NCBI GenBank assembly: GCA_003868215.1
Contig: QWDQ01000006.1
Coordinates: 663,767 to 727,766 of the forward strand
Source of the DNA: Pseudophaeomoniella oleicola
Taxonomy: Eukaryota; Ascomycota; Eurotiomycetes; Phaeomoniellales; Phaeomoniellaceae
Length of the DNA: 64,000 nt
Direction of reading: 5' to 3'
Under the pieces are notes generated by a model. The model was not told the origin of the DNA. It searched no databases and saw only the letters and a program-made list of their open reading frames with translations. The position numbers and the translations under genes are program-made. Shown piece after piece: positions 10,816 to 22,777 of this stretch. Within the stretch, counting starts at the first letter, position 1; each line of letters begins with the position of its first letter.

Positions 10816-12032
10816 ATGGGCGACCCAATCACTCTCGAAAAGGAAGACCATGAGCGCGACGCTGCATTCCAGAAAGCCATGCACGGGAAGTCTGCCGAAG
10901 CCAGAGCTGGCATCGTTGCCTTGATGAGAAAGGATGGCCGATCAACAGATGAGGCTGTCAAAGAATACTTCAAGCATTTTGAAAACAAGTCAGCCAAGAA
11001 CGAGACAGAAGCAGATCGAAAGGCAAGAAGAGATGAATATGCTACCTTAACCAGACAGTGAGTCCTGCTCTAGTTCTTACTCGACATGCGCAATCTTGTG
11101 ATTACTGACCGCTGTATCATTTCAGCTATTACAATCTTGCGACTGATCTTTACGAATATGGCTGGGGCTCTTCTTTCCACTTCTGTCGATTTGCCTATGG
11201 CGAACCCTTCAATCAAGCTGTTGCTCGTCATGAACACTACCTAGCTGCGAAAATGAATCTGTCGGATAACATGTCAGTCCTGGATGTTGGCTGCGGTGTT
11301 GGTGGCCCAGCTCGGGAAATTTGCAAGTTTAGTGGCGCCAACATCACTGGACTGAACAACAACGATTATCAGATTGAGCGTGCGACGAGATATGCTGAAA
11401 AAGAGGGGCTCGCTGATAAACTGCGGTTCGTAAAAGGCGACTTCATGCAAATGTCTTTCGCAGATGAGACGTTTGATGCCGTGTATGCCATTGAAGCAAC
11501 GGTCCATGCACCATCATTGAAAGGCGTCTACTCTGAAATTTATCGTGTCCTTAAACCGGGCGGTGTCTTCGGCGTGTACGAATGGCTTATGACGGATGCT
11601 TACGACAACTCGAATGCCGAGCACCGTGAGATTCGTCTCGGTATCGAGCATGGTGACGGTATCTCCAACATGGTCAGAATATCTGAGGGTATCCAGGCCA
11701 TCAAGGATGCCGGTTTTGAAATGGAACTCCACGAAGATTTAGCCGACAGGCCTGATGAAATCCCTTGGTACTATCCATTGAGCGCCGAGTGGAAGTACGT
11801 ACGCCGACCATTTGATGTGTACATGGTGATTCGGATGACCTGGTGGGGCTTGTTGATCATCCACGGCTTCCTGGGTGTTCTGGAAACTATCGGACTCTTA
11901 CCCAAAGGTACCCAGAAGACGGCGGATATGTTGGCGGTTGGTGGTCTGAACCTCGTGAAGGGCGGTCAAAAGAAGCTCTTCACTCCAATGTACTTGATGG
12001 TGGCGAGAAAGCCCAAGGATGCAAGGTCATGA
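10816..12032 (+). CDS. ERG6: Sterol 24-C-methyltransferase
   Basis: Two exons, 10816-11057 and 11126-12032, 382 residues. The junction restores the family sequence RHYYNLATDLYEYGWG followed by SSFHFCRFAYGEPF. The S-adenosylmethionine-binding motif I, VLDVGCGVGGPAREI, lies near residue 131. It is followed by GLNNNDYQ, and by YAIEATVHAP and VLKPGGVFGVYEW, all hallmarks of Erg6. The enzyme methylates C-24 of zymosterol or lanosterol in ergosterol synthesis, acting at the ER or lipid droplets. The length equals that of the family and nothing is missing. The upstream neighbour SLT11 is divergent and functionally unrelated. Confidence 0.96.
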
Positions 12033-14911
12033 AAGGTCTGAAAGGCATAGCGTGGATAATGTTTTGTTTCGGGCAAAGATTTCTTTGGGATAAAAATTAT
12101 CGGCTACTTGCCGTTTTGCTGTGAGCCACTCGAGTTGATGAGCTCAATGCTCTCATCATTCATTTTATTATCCCAGTGTCGGGACACATTTGAGCATTCA
12201 ATTAGCATAGTACGGGAGCATATAGAACGACGAAGACTTTGGTCTCCATCCTCTGTCCCTGCACGATCAGTGATCGAAGCAGAGTAACAAATTATTACAG
12301 TTTGTCCGACGATGCACGCAGCATTGAATGAGCGAGTGAGAGTGCGGAAAGCGCCTGCAAAAAAAGGATACTGGATTCAGCGTCAGACGCATACAACTTA
12401 TAGGCTGGTGCCGGATGATGCAGTTTACCTACGAAAAGAAAGTACCATGTAGTATGCGCGACAGATGTATAATAGACAACGAGCCAGCCAATTGTAACGG
12501 CCGGCCGTTAACATTGAAAGAGTTGCACACACTCTATTTCGGACGTCAGCATGCACAACAGCAAGAGGCGCGCGTCATTTGATCACGCAATGCAATTCCT
12601 TCTGTCCCAGTGAGATCCAAAGCTGGATGCTGTAAGCAAGCCACTTTCAAGCCTCAACATTTCGTTTGTTGGCCCTGTCTGTCCGATTTGACGTCAGGGT
12701 CACTAAGAGATATCTGGGATCTCTCCCATCAATAGTACATGCCTGAGGAATCACCACAAGAATCTGCCCAGATCCAAGATTACCCGAGACTGCAGTTTGG
12801 AGATGTCCAAGACTCCTAAGAAACAAGTCCCGAAGGATCGAAGACCCGATTCTCAAACAGGGCAACCTTTCCGTCCGTTGTCTTCTGTACCCATCCGTAC
12901 AGGCCTCACGGAGACGGCCGATTTGCCAGCAAAAGACAGCATAACAATTATGGTTATGTACTGGCCTGACTTGTACACTCAATAGAAACTTCTCGAGAGG
13001 ACGGGGCGAAAAGACATGCGTCACAAGTACTGTCTGATATGGGGCAAGATGGATATATAGTGGCATGGTAAGCACAATTCTCTCATTGTCTTTGACTGCT
13101 GTCTACCGTATGAATTCGCCCACGTTCATTGAATTCAATGAGTGATATTATGTAATGAACGCGGAGGAAGAGGAGGCTTTGTTCGGCTCCCGAAGGCGAG
13201 GCAACTGGTAATACCCCAGTGCACCCGTGATTACGTATGTAACCCAAGCCTTTCACCACTTCGAACCACCATACATGGTACGGTATCTCTGAGAACGATC
13301 AACAGTCCCATTCTCACTGGCGAGGCTGGGCAGCTTTCAAGATTTTACCGGCATCCGGCAATGCGATTCAGGAAGAGGACCAAGGTACCTCGTACCTCTC
13401 TCTGATTAGGTGACTTCAAAGGTAAGGTAATGTAAAGCCGCAAGGATCCTCCCGTCGTTACCTGCACGTATGGTATCAATCAGGAACCTTATGGTGCCGA
13501 TATCCTTTCGCAGCTGACAGAATGCTGAGTCATACCGATCATTCATAACTTAATTAATTATTACCAACCTTCCCGATTCGTGTCTGATTTGGATGTCCCA
13601 ATGTACGATAGGCGAGTACTTTGCACGTGAGGAGAAAAAAAGAACACACGGCATATTCCTTTCGGTTGTATAGCCATAGTCATGAGTTAGTAGGAGTGTA
13701 GGTAGATGGCTTACTACTTATTATGCGGGCCTGATGCATCTAAGATCTATCTGCCTCCTCCTGCCTTTGATTACCTGAGAGAGAGAGGGACTGCTACGGC
13801 AAAGAAGGAAATTCGGGGTTAGTATGTAACATACCTAAGATACTTTAATCCGAGACCGTGGAGTGAAATACCCGTACGATACGGTATGCTTAGGTAAGGG
13901 AAACATCAAAGGAAATGGGCGACGTTATTATTTGTAGACTTTAAAATGAAAAGGGAATCCGAGTTTCTGCTTACTTAACCCAGCCATCAATCCAATTCCC
14001 TTCCCATCTCGTATCGCGAACCGAATCCTCCTCCAGTCGAGTACTTGGATGATATCACGAACTGGCATAGAATCGACAAGAAAGAAATCCCTCACAGGCG
14101 CTTATATCTGATCTGTACATCTCGCATCCTTCAGCAGACCGTACAACAACACCAGAATAGGCTGGCCACCTGCTGAATCTCATGGCTCTACCACCAGCCA
14201 TCGCTCCGGCGCCGCTTTCCAATCAGCATAATCCTGCTCAGGTAAGCAAAAGTCCGAGCATACTCGCCCTAGTCACCACCATGATCATCAGTGTCAGCAT
14301 CGATTCTCTTGTTCAATCCCCCAGCTGCATTTCTATTCATATTGACCTCCTTCACCTTTGTTTAAAAGTCCTGTTCTACACCTTTTTGTACCCTTCTTGT
14401 CTATCTGTTGGCGTCGGCATTGGCGTCGATCGGAGAATATCATTCGCTTCCTTGTGGGACTATCATGCATTTCACATGAATGCCCCGTTTGTCCTATGCA
14501 TCCCTCCAGTACCTGCACCGTCGCCATCAGCAAATCAGTCATCATCTCCCCGCGCCGTTTGGCTGCTTCGTAACACCAGGCTGACCAGGATCCTTGTCGG
14601 TTGATCTATTTAGGACCCAATGCAAGAACAGAGTGAGTAATCATCCGTTCTTATTCTATAACTCTGCGTCACTTGCCCGTCTTGTTGCACCACTTGATTT
14701 GCACTTTAGGAACAGTGCTCGTATATTTCACCTGACCACCACCGCATCGACCTCAAGTGCCTGTCCCATGTATGGCCTGTTTTGGCTTTGACAAAGCTTC
14801 TCAGGCTGGTCGACTACTTCCTCCGACGCCAATCCGGCTTTTGATTATCTCATCAAGAGCCAGTCGATCAATGCTTCCTCCGAAACAGTGCCCATCTGCT
14901 TAGGTTGAATC
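12033..14911. other. Gene-poor region upstream of the bZIP gene
   Basis: A 2.9 kb stretch with no ORF I can support. It should contain the ERG6 3' UTR and the promoter and long leader of the bZIP gene. It holds a perfect 16-bp palindrome at 12495-12510 and scattered acctaa/taggta motifs. The last 900 bp (from about 13980) are pyrimidine-rich. They contain an ATG at 14182 whose 20-codon segment ends at a good donor (cag|gtaagc at 14241/14242), suggesting a spliced 5' leader with upstream ORFs. Confidence 0.5.
12495..12510. repeat. Perfect 16-bp palindrome
   Basis: TAACGGCCGGCCGTTA reads the same on both strands. It is isolated in a non-coding region about 460 bp after the ERG6 stop. It may be a dimer binding site or chance. 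Confidence 0.7.
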
Positions 14912-15880
14912 ATGGCTGATTTTCTCTATGCAGCTCCAGGCCCACGAGACTATCAACTGGGTGCAACGCATTCTCCTGCTTCATCAAGGGATTATGATCA
15001 GTCCATCATGCAACGATCGAGTCCAGGAAGTCCTCACGACTATCCACCATTGAACGCCAACAACTTAGATCCTGCGATGGGTGGTGGGCCGTCCGGCATG
15101 ATGAGTACCAGTGCCGAAAGTGGCGGAGATGACGGACCTTCAGACGGGCGAAAAGGGTATGGCAAGAGAGAATTATCCACTTCCAAACGTGCAGCCCAGA
15201 ATCGAGCAGCTCAGGTACGCATTCCTCTGCATCTATGTCATTGACTTTCCACCCGGTTGTATCCATGTCGGCGAGGCATCAGACGGTCGCTCCACAGCCT
15301 GCTTGATTCTTTCTCTAATTCATTACAGCGGGCCTTTCGGCAGAGGAAAGAAGGCTACATCAAGAAATTAGAAGAGCAGGTTCGGGAATACACCATGATG
15401 AACGAGAGTTTCAAGGCGATTCAGTCGGAGAATTATCAACTACGCGACTATATCATCAACTTGCAATCCCGATTGATAGAATCTCAAGGAGACTATCCAC
15501 AACCACCACCAAACGTCGACCTGCCCCATCCCTCCCAACGACAAAACCTAGATGGCCGCGACCCGTCATTACCACGACCGACACCTATCGGCTTTGACGC
15601 CCTTCAGCAACTCCACGATGCTGCTCAACAAGACTTGGGTCCGAGTGTCCCAAGCAAACATTCTGCCGATGAACCATATGGACCGGACTTAAAGCGAGCT
15701 CGGAATGATGGAGAGCCAATGGACCAAGGCACATCAGCACAAGAAGCATTGCAAGGTGGAGGTATTGCCATTGAGCCCAGATTATCAAATTCATCTCAGA
15801 CACGTGATCTGACCATCGGCTCAGTCTTGAATAGGGGATCACGAGACGGACCACAAGGTCGTCCTGTACTGTCGAGTTGA
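14912..15880 (+). CDS. bZIP transcription factor (Yap/Pap1-like basic region)
   Basis: Exons 14912-15214 and 15329-15880 give 284 residues. The 114-nt intron splits the basic region between AAQNRAAQ and RAFRQRK, a position common in fungal bZIP genes. The spliced basic region KRAAQNRAAQRAFRQRK has the AP-1/Yap-type N-x-x-A-Q-R-x-F-R core. It is followed by a zipper of about four heptads (LEEQV, MNESF, IQSEN, LRDYI, LQSRL). The spliced protein contains no cysteine, so the redox-sensing Cys-rich domains of Yap1/Pap1 are absent and another type of control is likely. The C-terminus is Pro/Gln-rich, with a basic LKRARN motif. It resembles the small group annotated as Fcr3-like, but I do not assign a target. 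Confidence 0.88.
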
Positions 15881-16362
15881 GTCGACCGCGACAACTCAGA
15901 AAACCACGCCAATCACTCCACCTTATGCAGGGAATCGTTCATCGTCGTGAGCAAGTGTATTCATTTCTCAGATCTATATCGGCCTGTCGCCAAGAAGAGG
16001 TCGCGTACCATCATCATCATCCCTGTTATCATCATTGTCCGGCGTTTCCGGCGTTTTAAGGAAGGAAGCAGAGCTCACAGCATTTTCTCTTTAGCCAATT
16101 GAACGTTTGGCGGGTGGGCGAACCAAGTCAAGGTCGCGGCGAGGGTCAAGGATGACCAAATGCCAGGAAGGCAGGGACGCGGCAGGAGTTCATTTTGGTG
16201 ATGCTGTTTCCATCATGTATTGCATTGGGCAACGACGGCTCGACAATTGTGTCGTATATCGTAGGTGCCTACCCGGGTACCTACCGTTCCTCTTAGTGTA
16301 CTACCCCCCCTATCTACCCAACTACTTACCAATCAATCTATACGCACCTACACCTCTCCCCT

Positions 16363-16544
16363 TCTCTCTCTCTCTCTCTCTTTCTCTGTCCAAACATTCA
16401 ACCCGAATACAAACCATCGTAGGTGATGCACATACTTTCTTTCCTCCTCGCGCCTACCTACCTACCTAGATCCCTCACACCTAATTTTCCAAAACCACAC
16501 ACCCAACATAATCATCCATCCATCCATCCACCCATCCACCCATC
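16363..16544. repeat. Microsatellites: (tc)n, (ctac)n and (catc)n
   Basis: A tc run at 16363-16380, a ctac run near 16452-16468, and a catc/cacc run at 16512-16544, all pyrimidine-rich on the plus strand. Confidence 0.9.
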
Positions 16545-16804
16545 TCTCAACAACCAAACATAAAAAGAATTTCGTAGTCTGTCTAATACTTCTCTCCCGT
16601 CCAAAACCAATACAAACATACATAGCCAGCAAAAGCACATGTGGGATATCCCGAGAACATCCCCCCTTGCCAGCCCCAGTACTACTACCCAGTACCAGTA
16701 ACTACCTAGTTACTAGGTAAGTTAGTCGTAAAACTTGAGGTAAATAAAACGGTGAGGATTAGGTACCTAAGTTACTAATTACTACTACGGTACGAGGCGA
16801 AGCT

Positions 16805-16948
16805 GGGGGGGGGGGGGGGGGGGGAAGGGGGGGGATGNNNNNNACCACGCACACGAACAGCCCGCCCAGCAGGGGAGGAAGATCGAGGCAGCAACATCAT
16901 GGGGAGAAAAAAAGAAAGGGGGGGGGGGGAAAAAAAAAAAGAAGGGGG

Positions 16949-16986
<38 letters not shown>
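16805..16986. other. Assembly gap with poly-G runs and six Ns
   Basis: G runs at 16805-16824, 16827-16834, 16918-16929 and 16950-16986, a run of A at 16930-16940, and N at 16838-16843. Long pure G tracts next to Ns look like low-quality read ends. The true sequence here is not known. Confidence 0.85.
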
Positions 16987-16987
<1 letters not shown>

Positions 16988-18203
16988 GATGAGGGCTACG
17001 AAGAGATGAGGGATGGAGGGATGAGGGGGACTTTTTGATTATTAATACATATATACAGACGAGGGTAAATTAGAGAGATTGAGGGGGAGAGGAGGGAGGG
17101 GGGGGCAACGGTGATAAGTAGGTAAGGTATCGGATATAAGGGCCATGCACACACGTTATGGTATGTAGGTACATAAGGTAGTAATTAGTAGTAGTAGCTT
17201 AGGCAGGTTAACGTAGTAGGTCAGGTTAGGTAATTAGGTGGGTGGGTGGGTGGCTTATTGTAAGCAATTCGCTTACTTCGTACGGTCGTTCGTTTGTTGG
17301 TTGGTTCACGGTTGGTTACGGGAGGACCGGGTGTGGATTTGGGGTCTTAGTATCTACTACGGTAGGTAGGTAGGTAGATGGTCACTTGGGTATTATTGAA
17401 TACCTCTTACCTACCTAATATACTCTATGTTATATGTGTAGGTTAAGGTACTCAGAACCTATTAACCTCGTTGGTTCTATAGAAAGTCTGAACTATTTGG
17501 TGCGGTGGTATTTCTTTCCTGATCTTTCTTTTGGAAGCACACCAGGGGATGACTTTTAGGTGCTCATGATTCGTAGAAAGAGGCTTGTATTTGGTCATGG
17601 ATACATTTGTGCCTTGTTACCGTATCTGGAGGTAGGAGAGCTCGACTGCGATAAGAGATATAGTACTGTTGCTCGTACACCAGAGAGTCAATCGTACGGA
17701 ACTCATACACTATGCAAGGCCGTTCAAGGTCACCGTTGCTGTGACTAGATAGCAAATGTTGTGTAATTGTCGGGTGACGGGCGTGGCCTTGTTTCTGTGT
17801 CTCATGAGTGAGGCAGTCAGTCGCCTAGGTACTCGACACTGCTCGTATTTGCAATCATGTATTGAGGCGTCCAACATGCACGGGAAAGGTGCTAGGAATT
17901 AGTGTGGCGAATTCTTCGGATGCTTATGGTTCCGTGCCGGCTGACAAGTCTTCGCCATTCAGAAAATGGACTGAATGATCTTGAGAACCGCCGCGGTTCG
18001 AACGTAGTGAATGGAATGCAGGTGGCAAAGTTCGTCGCTCGCCGAACGCAGACCTAGAGCGATCGAGGCCAGTGTTCCAGTGGAGCGATGTGCACGGCAT
18101 AATCCATCGCCATCAACACATTGGCCATATGGAACCAATAGGTTTGTCGCTAATAAGACCGACAGATTGTTTGATAATCTCGAGGATTTGATGATAGCTC
18201 AAT

Positions 18204-20633
18204 TTAGATCGGTCCAAGGCTATTACCTAGAGAATGTTCCTACAAACAGGTCAGCATCAAACGTAAGATCAAGCATTTGCAGCACAAACCTTCATGTACT
18301 CACTACCCTTCTCGAAGTATTCAGCTCGGTCAACAGTAGCAGCTTTTCGGTCTTGCAAATTAGTGCCAGACCACCACGAAGCTGCGCCTTTCCAAGCATC
18401 CAACACTGGATCCTTGGCACCGCGCAGCCTGATCTGGACATCTACGGGTAGGACCGCTCTAAGCTCATTGCTAAGTCGTCCATCGAATCCCTTGAACAGA
18501 GTATTACCGCCTGTCAAGAAGACATCGTTCAACAGCCGGCTTTGATCATTGATGTTGCTGAACCGTTGAAGGACGATATCGGCCACGATTTCCGCGAGCC
18601 CTGCTTGGTCTATTCCGGCAATACTGGGTTGAAACACAACTTCTGGTACCCGTATGCGTTCGACGTTGAGATGAATCTGATTGGCTTCACGTTGGCTCTC
18701 TGGGTCAGAAGGTCGGGGTCCACGGAGGAAGGCATGAATCATTGACTTTGTCCAGTCCGACTGTGCATCTAGAGTATGCTGTTCCGTGAAACTTGGGTCG
18801 TACTTTAGAAGTTGAGCTTCAATTGCTTTCAATGCTGAGTTGGGATCTTCCTCTTCCTCATCATCACTGGCTGGCTCCGTAGCGACTTTCCGATACACTC
18901 CCCAGTCTTCATCATTCGCGCCAAAGTCATCATCATACTCACCGCCACCTCTTCTACGCTTCTTGGGACCATCTGATGCAAGGTTTGCGAGGGTCTTCAT
19001 CCTCATTTGTGACGCAAGGGACTTCCTTCCACCAGCATCTTGCTTCATTCTGTTCTGCTCTTTGATTCTTGCAAGTATCTCCTCACGAGCTGTGTGCCTC
19101 TCTGCTATCCACTCATCCAAGTTGTTCTCCCTTTTTTCATCATCGAGCCGTTGCTCCTCGGCGATTCTAGCCCGTTCACGTTCTTTTTCCGCTTTTGCTC
19201 TTTGACGAGCTTCAAGGCCGGATTTCATCAGTCTTTGATGGCGTTTATCCTTCAACCCTGCCTCATCTAGCTGGTCGTCAGGAACATCAAGAAGGGGGAA
19301 AGTCTGCTCTTCCATTGCCTCATCTTCCTCGTTGCCAACGTCCTTATTCCTTGCACGGCGAATGGATTTGTCGAGATCACGAAGCAGTCTCTCCAATTGA
19401 TTTTCATCCTTCATTTCATTCTCATCGAGAAGTCTCTTCTGATCTTTCTTGGTCGCAGTCTGCAGGGTCATCTGGAGCTGCTTGTAGTACTCAAATTCTT
19501 GTTCCTTTTTCATTAATCTCTCAAGCCTCATCTTTGCGGCCTGTTCTTGTAACCTCCTTCCGGATTCTTTTTTTCGCTCGGCGATCCTTGCTAGGTCCTC
19601 CGCGCTCTTCTCGATGACAACATGTTCTGTGTACGGATACTGGATAACAACGTTCCTCTCCTCAAGGCCAGACCAGTCAAGGTATCTGTTCAGTTCACGA
19701 TCGTAATCTTGCGATACATAGCAATACCTCTTGATGTAATCCTCCATTTGCTGCTCAGTGAACTTGCCAGGGAAGGTAGGGTATTTCAGTTTTACTAGTT
19801 TCATGAGGAAGTCTTGGGCATGATATCCACCCCAATTCAAACGGGCGGAATTCGATAACAGAGGTTTTGAATTGAGCACTGGAATGACATGTGTTGATGT
19901 GTGAGAGGATGAGATAATGAGGCCGTCTGTACCTTTATTGTAGCGATATGAGAAGAGAGAATCGATACCGTATGTCACACTCGGGGCTGTATAGCATTCA
20001 AAGAGAATTTCGTTCGTCACTTGGTCCGGTTAGTACTAGACTATCACTGTGCTCGAGTATACTGACTTCTTCGTGTATAGCCCAGATTCGCAACCGGTTC
20101 AGTCATGACGATGGGTCTACCGACGCCTCCTTCAGCACCATCGACGCCGAGTTTCAGGAACGTGTAATCAAAGATGCCTTCCATGACATCCCAATTGCTG
20201 ACTATGCTGGTCCCTGGTTCAAAAGCGCTCCTAATCTGCCCCCGGGTTGTTGCGTCAACGTATGCATCGTAGCCTACGTAGCAACAAGGCTTGTTCAGCT
20301 TGCGATCTCGAAACCGAGCCATTACAGGCGGAAACATGTATCTAGGATTTTTGTCGAAGGAGTAACCGGCTTTAACGAGACTTGCTCCTATATATGTATG
20401 TCAGCGTTTGACATCCCTGGTTTCTCATAAGACAGACCATTGTCGATAACAATTGCATTTTCGGTAGGATTGGCGGCACTCTGCTTATACACTTCCGTTT
20501 GAGAGGGTTTGTAGCCCTGGAAAGGAAAATCAGGCGCTGGGTGCACAGGCAGGGTTTGCGATATGGCGCCGTCAGCAGGAGGTGTCGGCGGTCTACGATC
20601 TTGAGTGATCGTCCGCATTGAAAGGATAGTCAT
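18204..20633 (-). CDS. ARP5: Actin-related protein Arp5, INO80 complex
   Basis: Four exons on the minus strand: 20633-20438, 20387-20067, 20019-18290 and 18239-18204, giving 760 residues. The start codon of the MTNEILFECY block is itself split by intron 3. The actin fold is visible as AIVIDNGAS (phosphate loop 1), EPVANLGYTRR, APSVTYGIDSLFSY, LNWGGYHAQDFLMKL and, near the end, DVFLTGGNTLFKGFDGRL. Between the halves is the long, highly charged coiled-coil insertion (about residues 300-560) typical of Arp5. The last exon adds EHSLGN, matching the family C-terminus. Arp5 works with Ies6 to couple INO80 ATPase activity to nucleosome sliding. IES6 is the next gene, divergently oriented. Confidence 0.95.
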
Positions 20634-22207
20634 TTTGACCTAGTATACTGTATGTCGTCCAGTCACTGGAGCTCCGAATTCATAATCTTTGGACAAGGAC
20701 AGCATCAGAGGCGCGCATGTTTCAAGACCAGGGCGCCTATGACTTCGGTGAAAGATAACGGTGCGCAAATAATTCGAGTTGGAGCTCAAAGAATCGTGAG
20801 TCGCGTAGAGTTAACGATCCTTGACCTCGGCCCTATCGGGATTTAAGTGTCCCTCAACTTCTTATCGATCTATACGCGACGACCACAGGACTTCGTGAAC
20901 AAATCAGCTTAAATAATTCACGAAGCCATTGCATTATTGATGTTATAATGTTTCATGAGATTTGATGCACTATAAAGGATCAAGACCATCTAAATGCCCC
21001 ATACTGAATATGTTGGTCTATGCATATTATCACACAGACTTCGTAAAACTGTTGCCCTGACCAATGATTTGGCCCATATGATGCGCTTCCCAAGACCATG
21101 ATACTCGTTTGATATAATGCATGTAACATATAGTCGCAGCGCAGTGTGTTTCCTGACGAAGCCAGGCGGAACCGGGGCCAAAGCGGCGAGCCTTGTACAG
21201 AACATGCACCGTCGATATCGCTTTTATCAAGTGGGGGAAAATGCAGTAGCCCGTTAGTGGATTCTCATGAATCCTTAGAACTGATGAACAATGGTCTGCA
21301 ATCCATGCACTAAGTAGCCCATCAGAGAAAGATGACTCTCACAGGTACTAGTCTCTGACGGGGTATTGGCCTAAGCAATTTCATTGAACGGTCCCGTGTT
21401 ACAAGCCTGCAGTGCGTGATGCCATAGCACTTCATAGTATAGGCGTGAAGGTATAAACGTCTTTTTGACGAACGTCCATACTTTATTCGGGGTCCCTGAG
21501 ACTGTCCGTTGCTATATCGAATCAGTAAATCTGATACTGTGTGTTAAGAAACACATACCTTCAAGGTGAAATAGCACGTTTGATTGGTAGTTCTTGAACA
21601 TCTGTGCTACCAGCTCAACGTTCATGTTTTGGATATTGACTTCCTAGCTGACGGTTAGGAGAATCTTCCAGCGGTCATGGATGGGCGGCGTGTACTTGGA
21701 GACTTTTATTCATGACCATAACAGCTTCGTTGAGCTTCTCCTAATATTGATATCAATATTGTGTAATCAATTTGACCCAACTTGTACTTACAATGTTTGT
21801 TATGATCCGGGAGAGTAGCAGGCTCTGCTGATGTTCATGGGGACTTTCCTGAAAGACACATAAGCATCTATACCAGCAGACGGCAGAGATGATTCATACC
21901 ATCTTTGAGTGAATGATCGCAAGATATACTGATTGAGGAACTGCTTGTTGCAAGATATTAGAATCAACAGTATCTTAATGATCAATCGACGCGACGCGGG
22001 GGATCTCGTTGCGGCGGGAGATTGGGCCACGCCGATTGGTCAGAGCTTCCTTACAGTATCAGCATCATTCACATTCATCGAACTTACCTAGAATATCACT
22101 GCAAATTCTCCGCAAGTAGCCTTGAGACATCTTACAGCAACGAGACTGTTTTGTGCTTGCAGAGGGATTCATGCGAAGGATCTACGCCTGCAAGGTCAAC
22201 AGTCACC
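20634..22207. promoter_or_regulatory. Divergent intergenic region, ARP5 / IES6
   Basis: About 1.57 kb between the starts of two subunits of one complex. It must hold both promoters. No ORF is convincing and no shared operator was recognised. A short run with agcttcgttgagcttc near 21720 is the only local repetition seen. Confidence 0.45.
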
Positions 22208-22777
22208 ATGGCTCCAGCGACGCCTCAGAGTGAAGATAAGGATAACTCGCATCAGATACTTCTTGACCAGCTGGACATCGCGCATATATCAAAACCTTTT
22301 CGCAGTTCAGACTGGAAGCCATCACAACGTCGAAACAAAAATATCAAACAAGTTGTCTCTGAAGCACAACGGCGGGAAGCATCTGCTCTAGCGACGCAAA
22401 ACAACAGTGGTGTTACTACGCCCCGTCCTTCGGCTACCCTCGGCGCATCAGATGGTTCTGTTACTCCCTCTAGAACACCGAATATTGCACAAGCGGCTCA
22501 GAATCTGTCGACACTCGTGCTGGAGAAGAACCTGCAACGCGCAACCCTGCCCAGTGGACCTGCGGTGACTTACACGAATATCGAAAGTGCTCCATCCCTG
22601 CATCCAGCGCATCAAAAACATTATTGCGACATTACGGGCCTACCAGCCAAGTACAGAGATCCCAAGACACGACTTTGGTACCACGACAAGGAGGTGTTTG
22701 GAGTAGTGCGAACTCTTCCGCAGGGAGTTCCAGAACAATATTTGGCAGCGAGAGGCGCTCACACAGTTCTCAAGTGA
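22208..22777 (+). CDS. IES6: INO80 complex subunit Ies6 (YL1 C-terminal domain)
   Basis: An intronless ORF of 189 residues starting at ATG 22208 (accATGG context; the open frame upstream lacks an ATG). The N-terminal block LDQLDIAHISKPFRSSDWKP and KQVVSEAQRREA, then the C-terminal YL1_C module at about residues 136-170 (HYCDITGLPAKYRDPKT then LWYHDKEVFGVVRTL), are those of Ies6/INO80C. The middle is a low-complexity Thr/Ser/Pro linker that is longer than in yeast (166 residues). Ies6 forms a subcomplex with Arp5. Confidence 0.93.
   Translation: MAPATPQSEDKDNSHQILLDQLDIAHISKPFRSSDWKPSQRRNKNIKQVVSEAQRREASALATQNNSGVTTPRPSATLGASDGSVTPSRTPNIAQAAQNLSTLVLEKNLQRATLPSGPAVTYTNIESAPSLHPAHQKHYCDITGLPAKYRDPKTRLWYHDKEVFGVVRTLPQGVPEQYLAARGAHTVLK

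Larger units (their letters stand above)
15881..18203. other. Convergent, repeat-rich and poorly assembled region
   Basis: A 2.3 kb gap between the 3' ends of the bZIP gene and ARP5. The left half is pyrimidine-rich with microsatellites; the middle has poly-G runs and six Ns; the right half has ggta/ggtg repeats (near 17235 and 17360). I see no supported coding sequence. It is much longer than most convergent spacers in this window. Confidence 0.6.

Noticed and set aside
12647-13075. 142-residue minus-strand frame
   Set aside because: There is no family feature, and a competing frame exists on the other strand. No promoter or splice structure was seen.
17985-18005. gaaccgccgcggttcgaac, a tRNA-like arm
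   Set aside because: It is an inverted repeat only; no acceptor stem or anticodon arm can be formed with the flanks.
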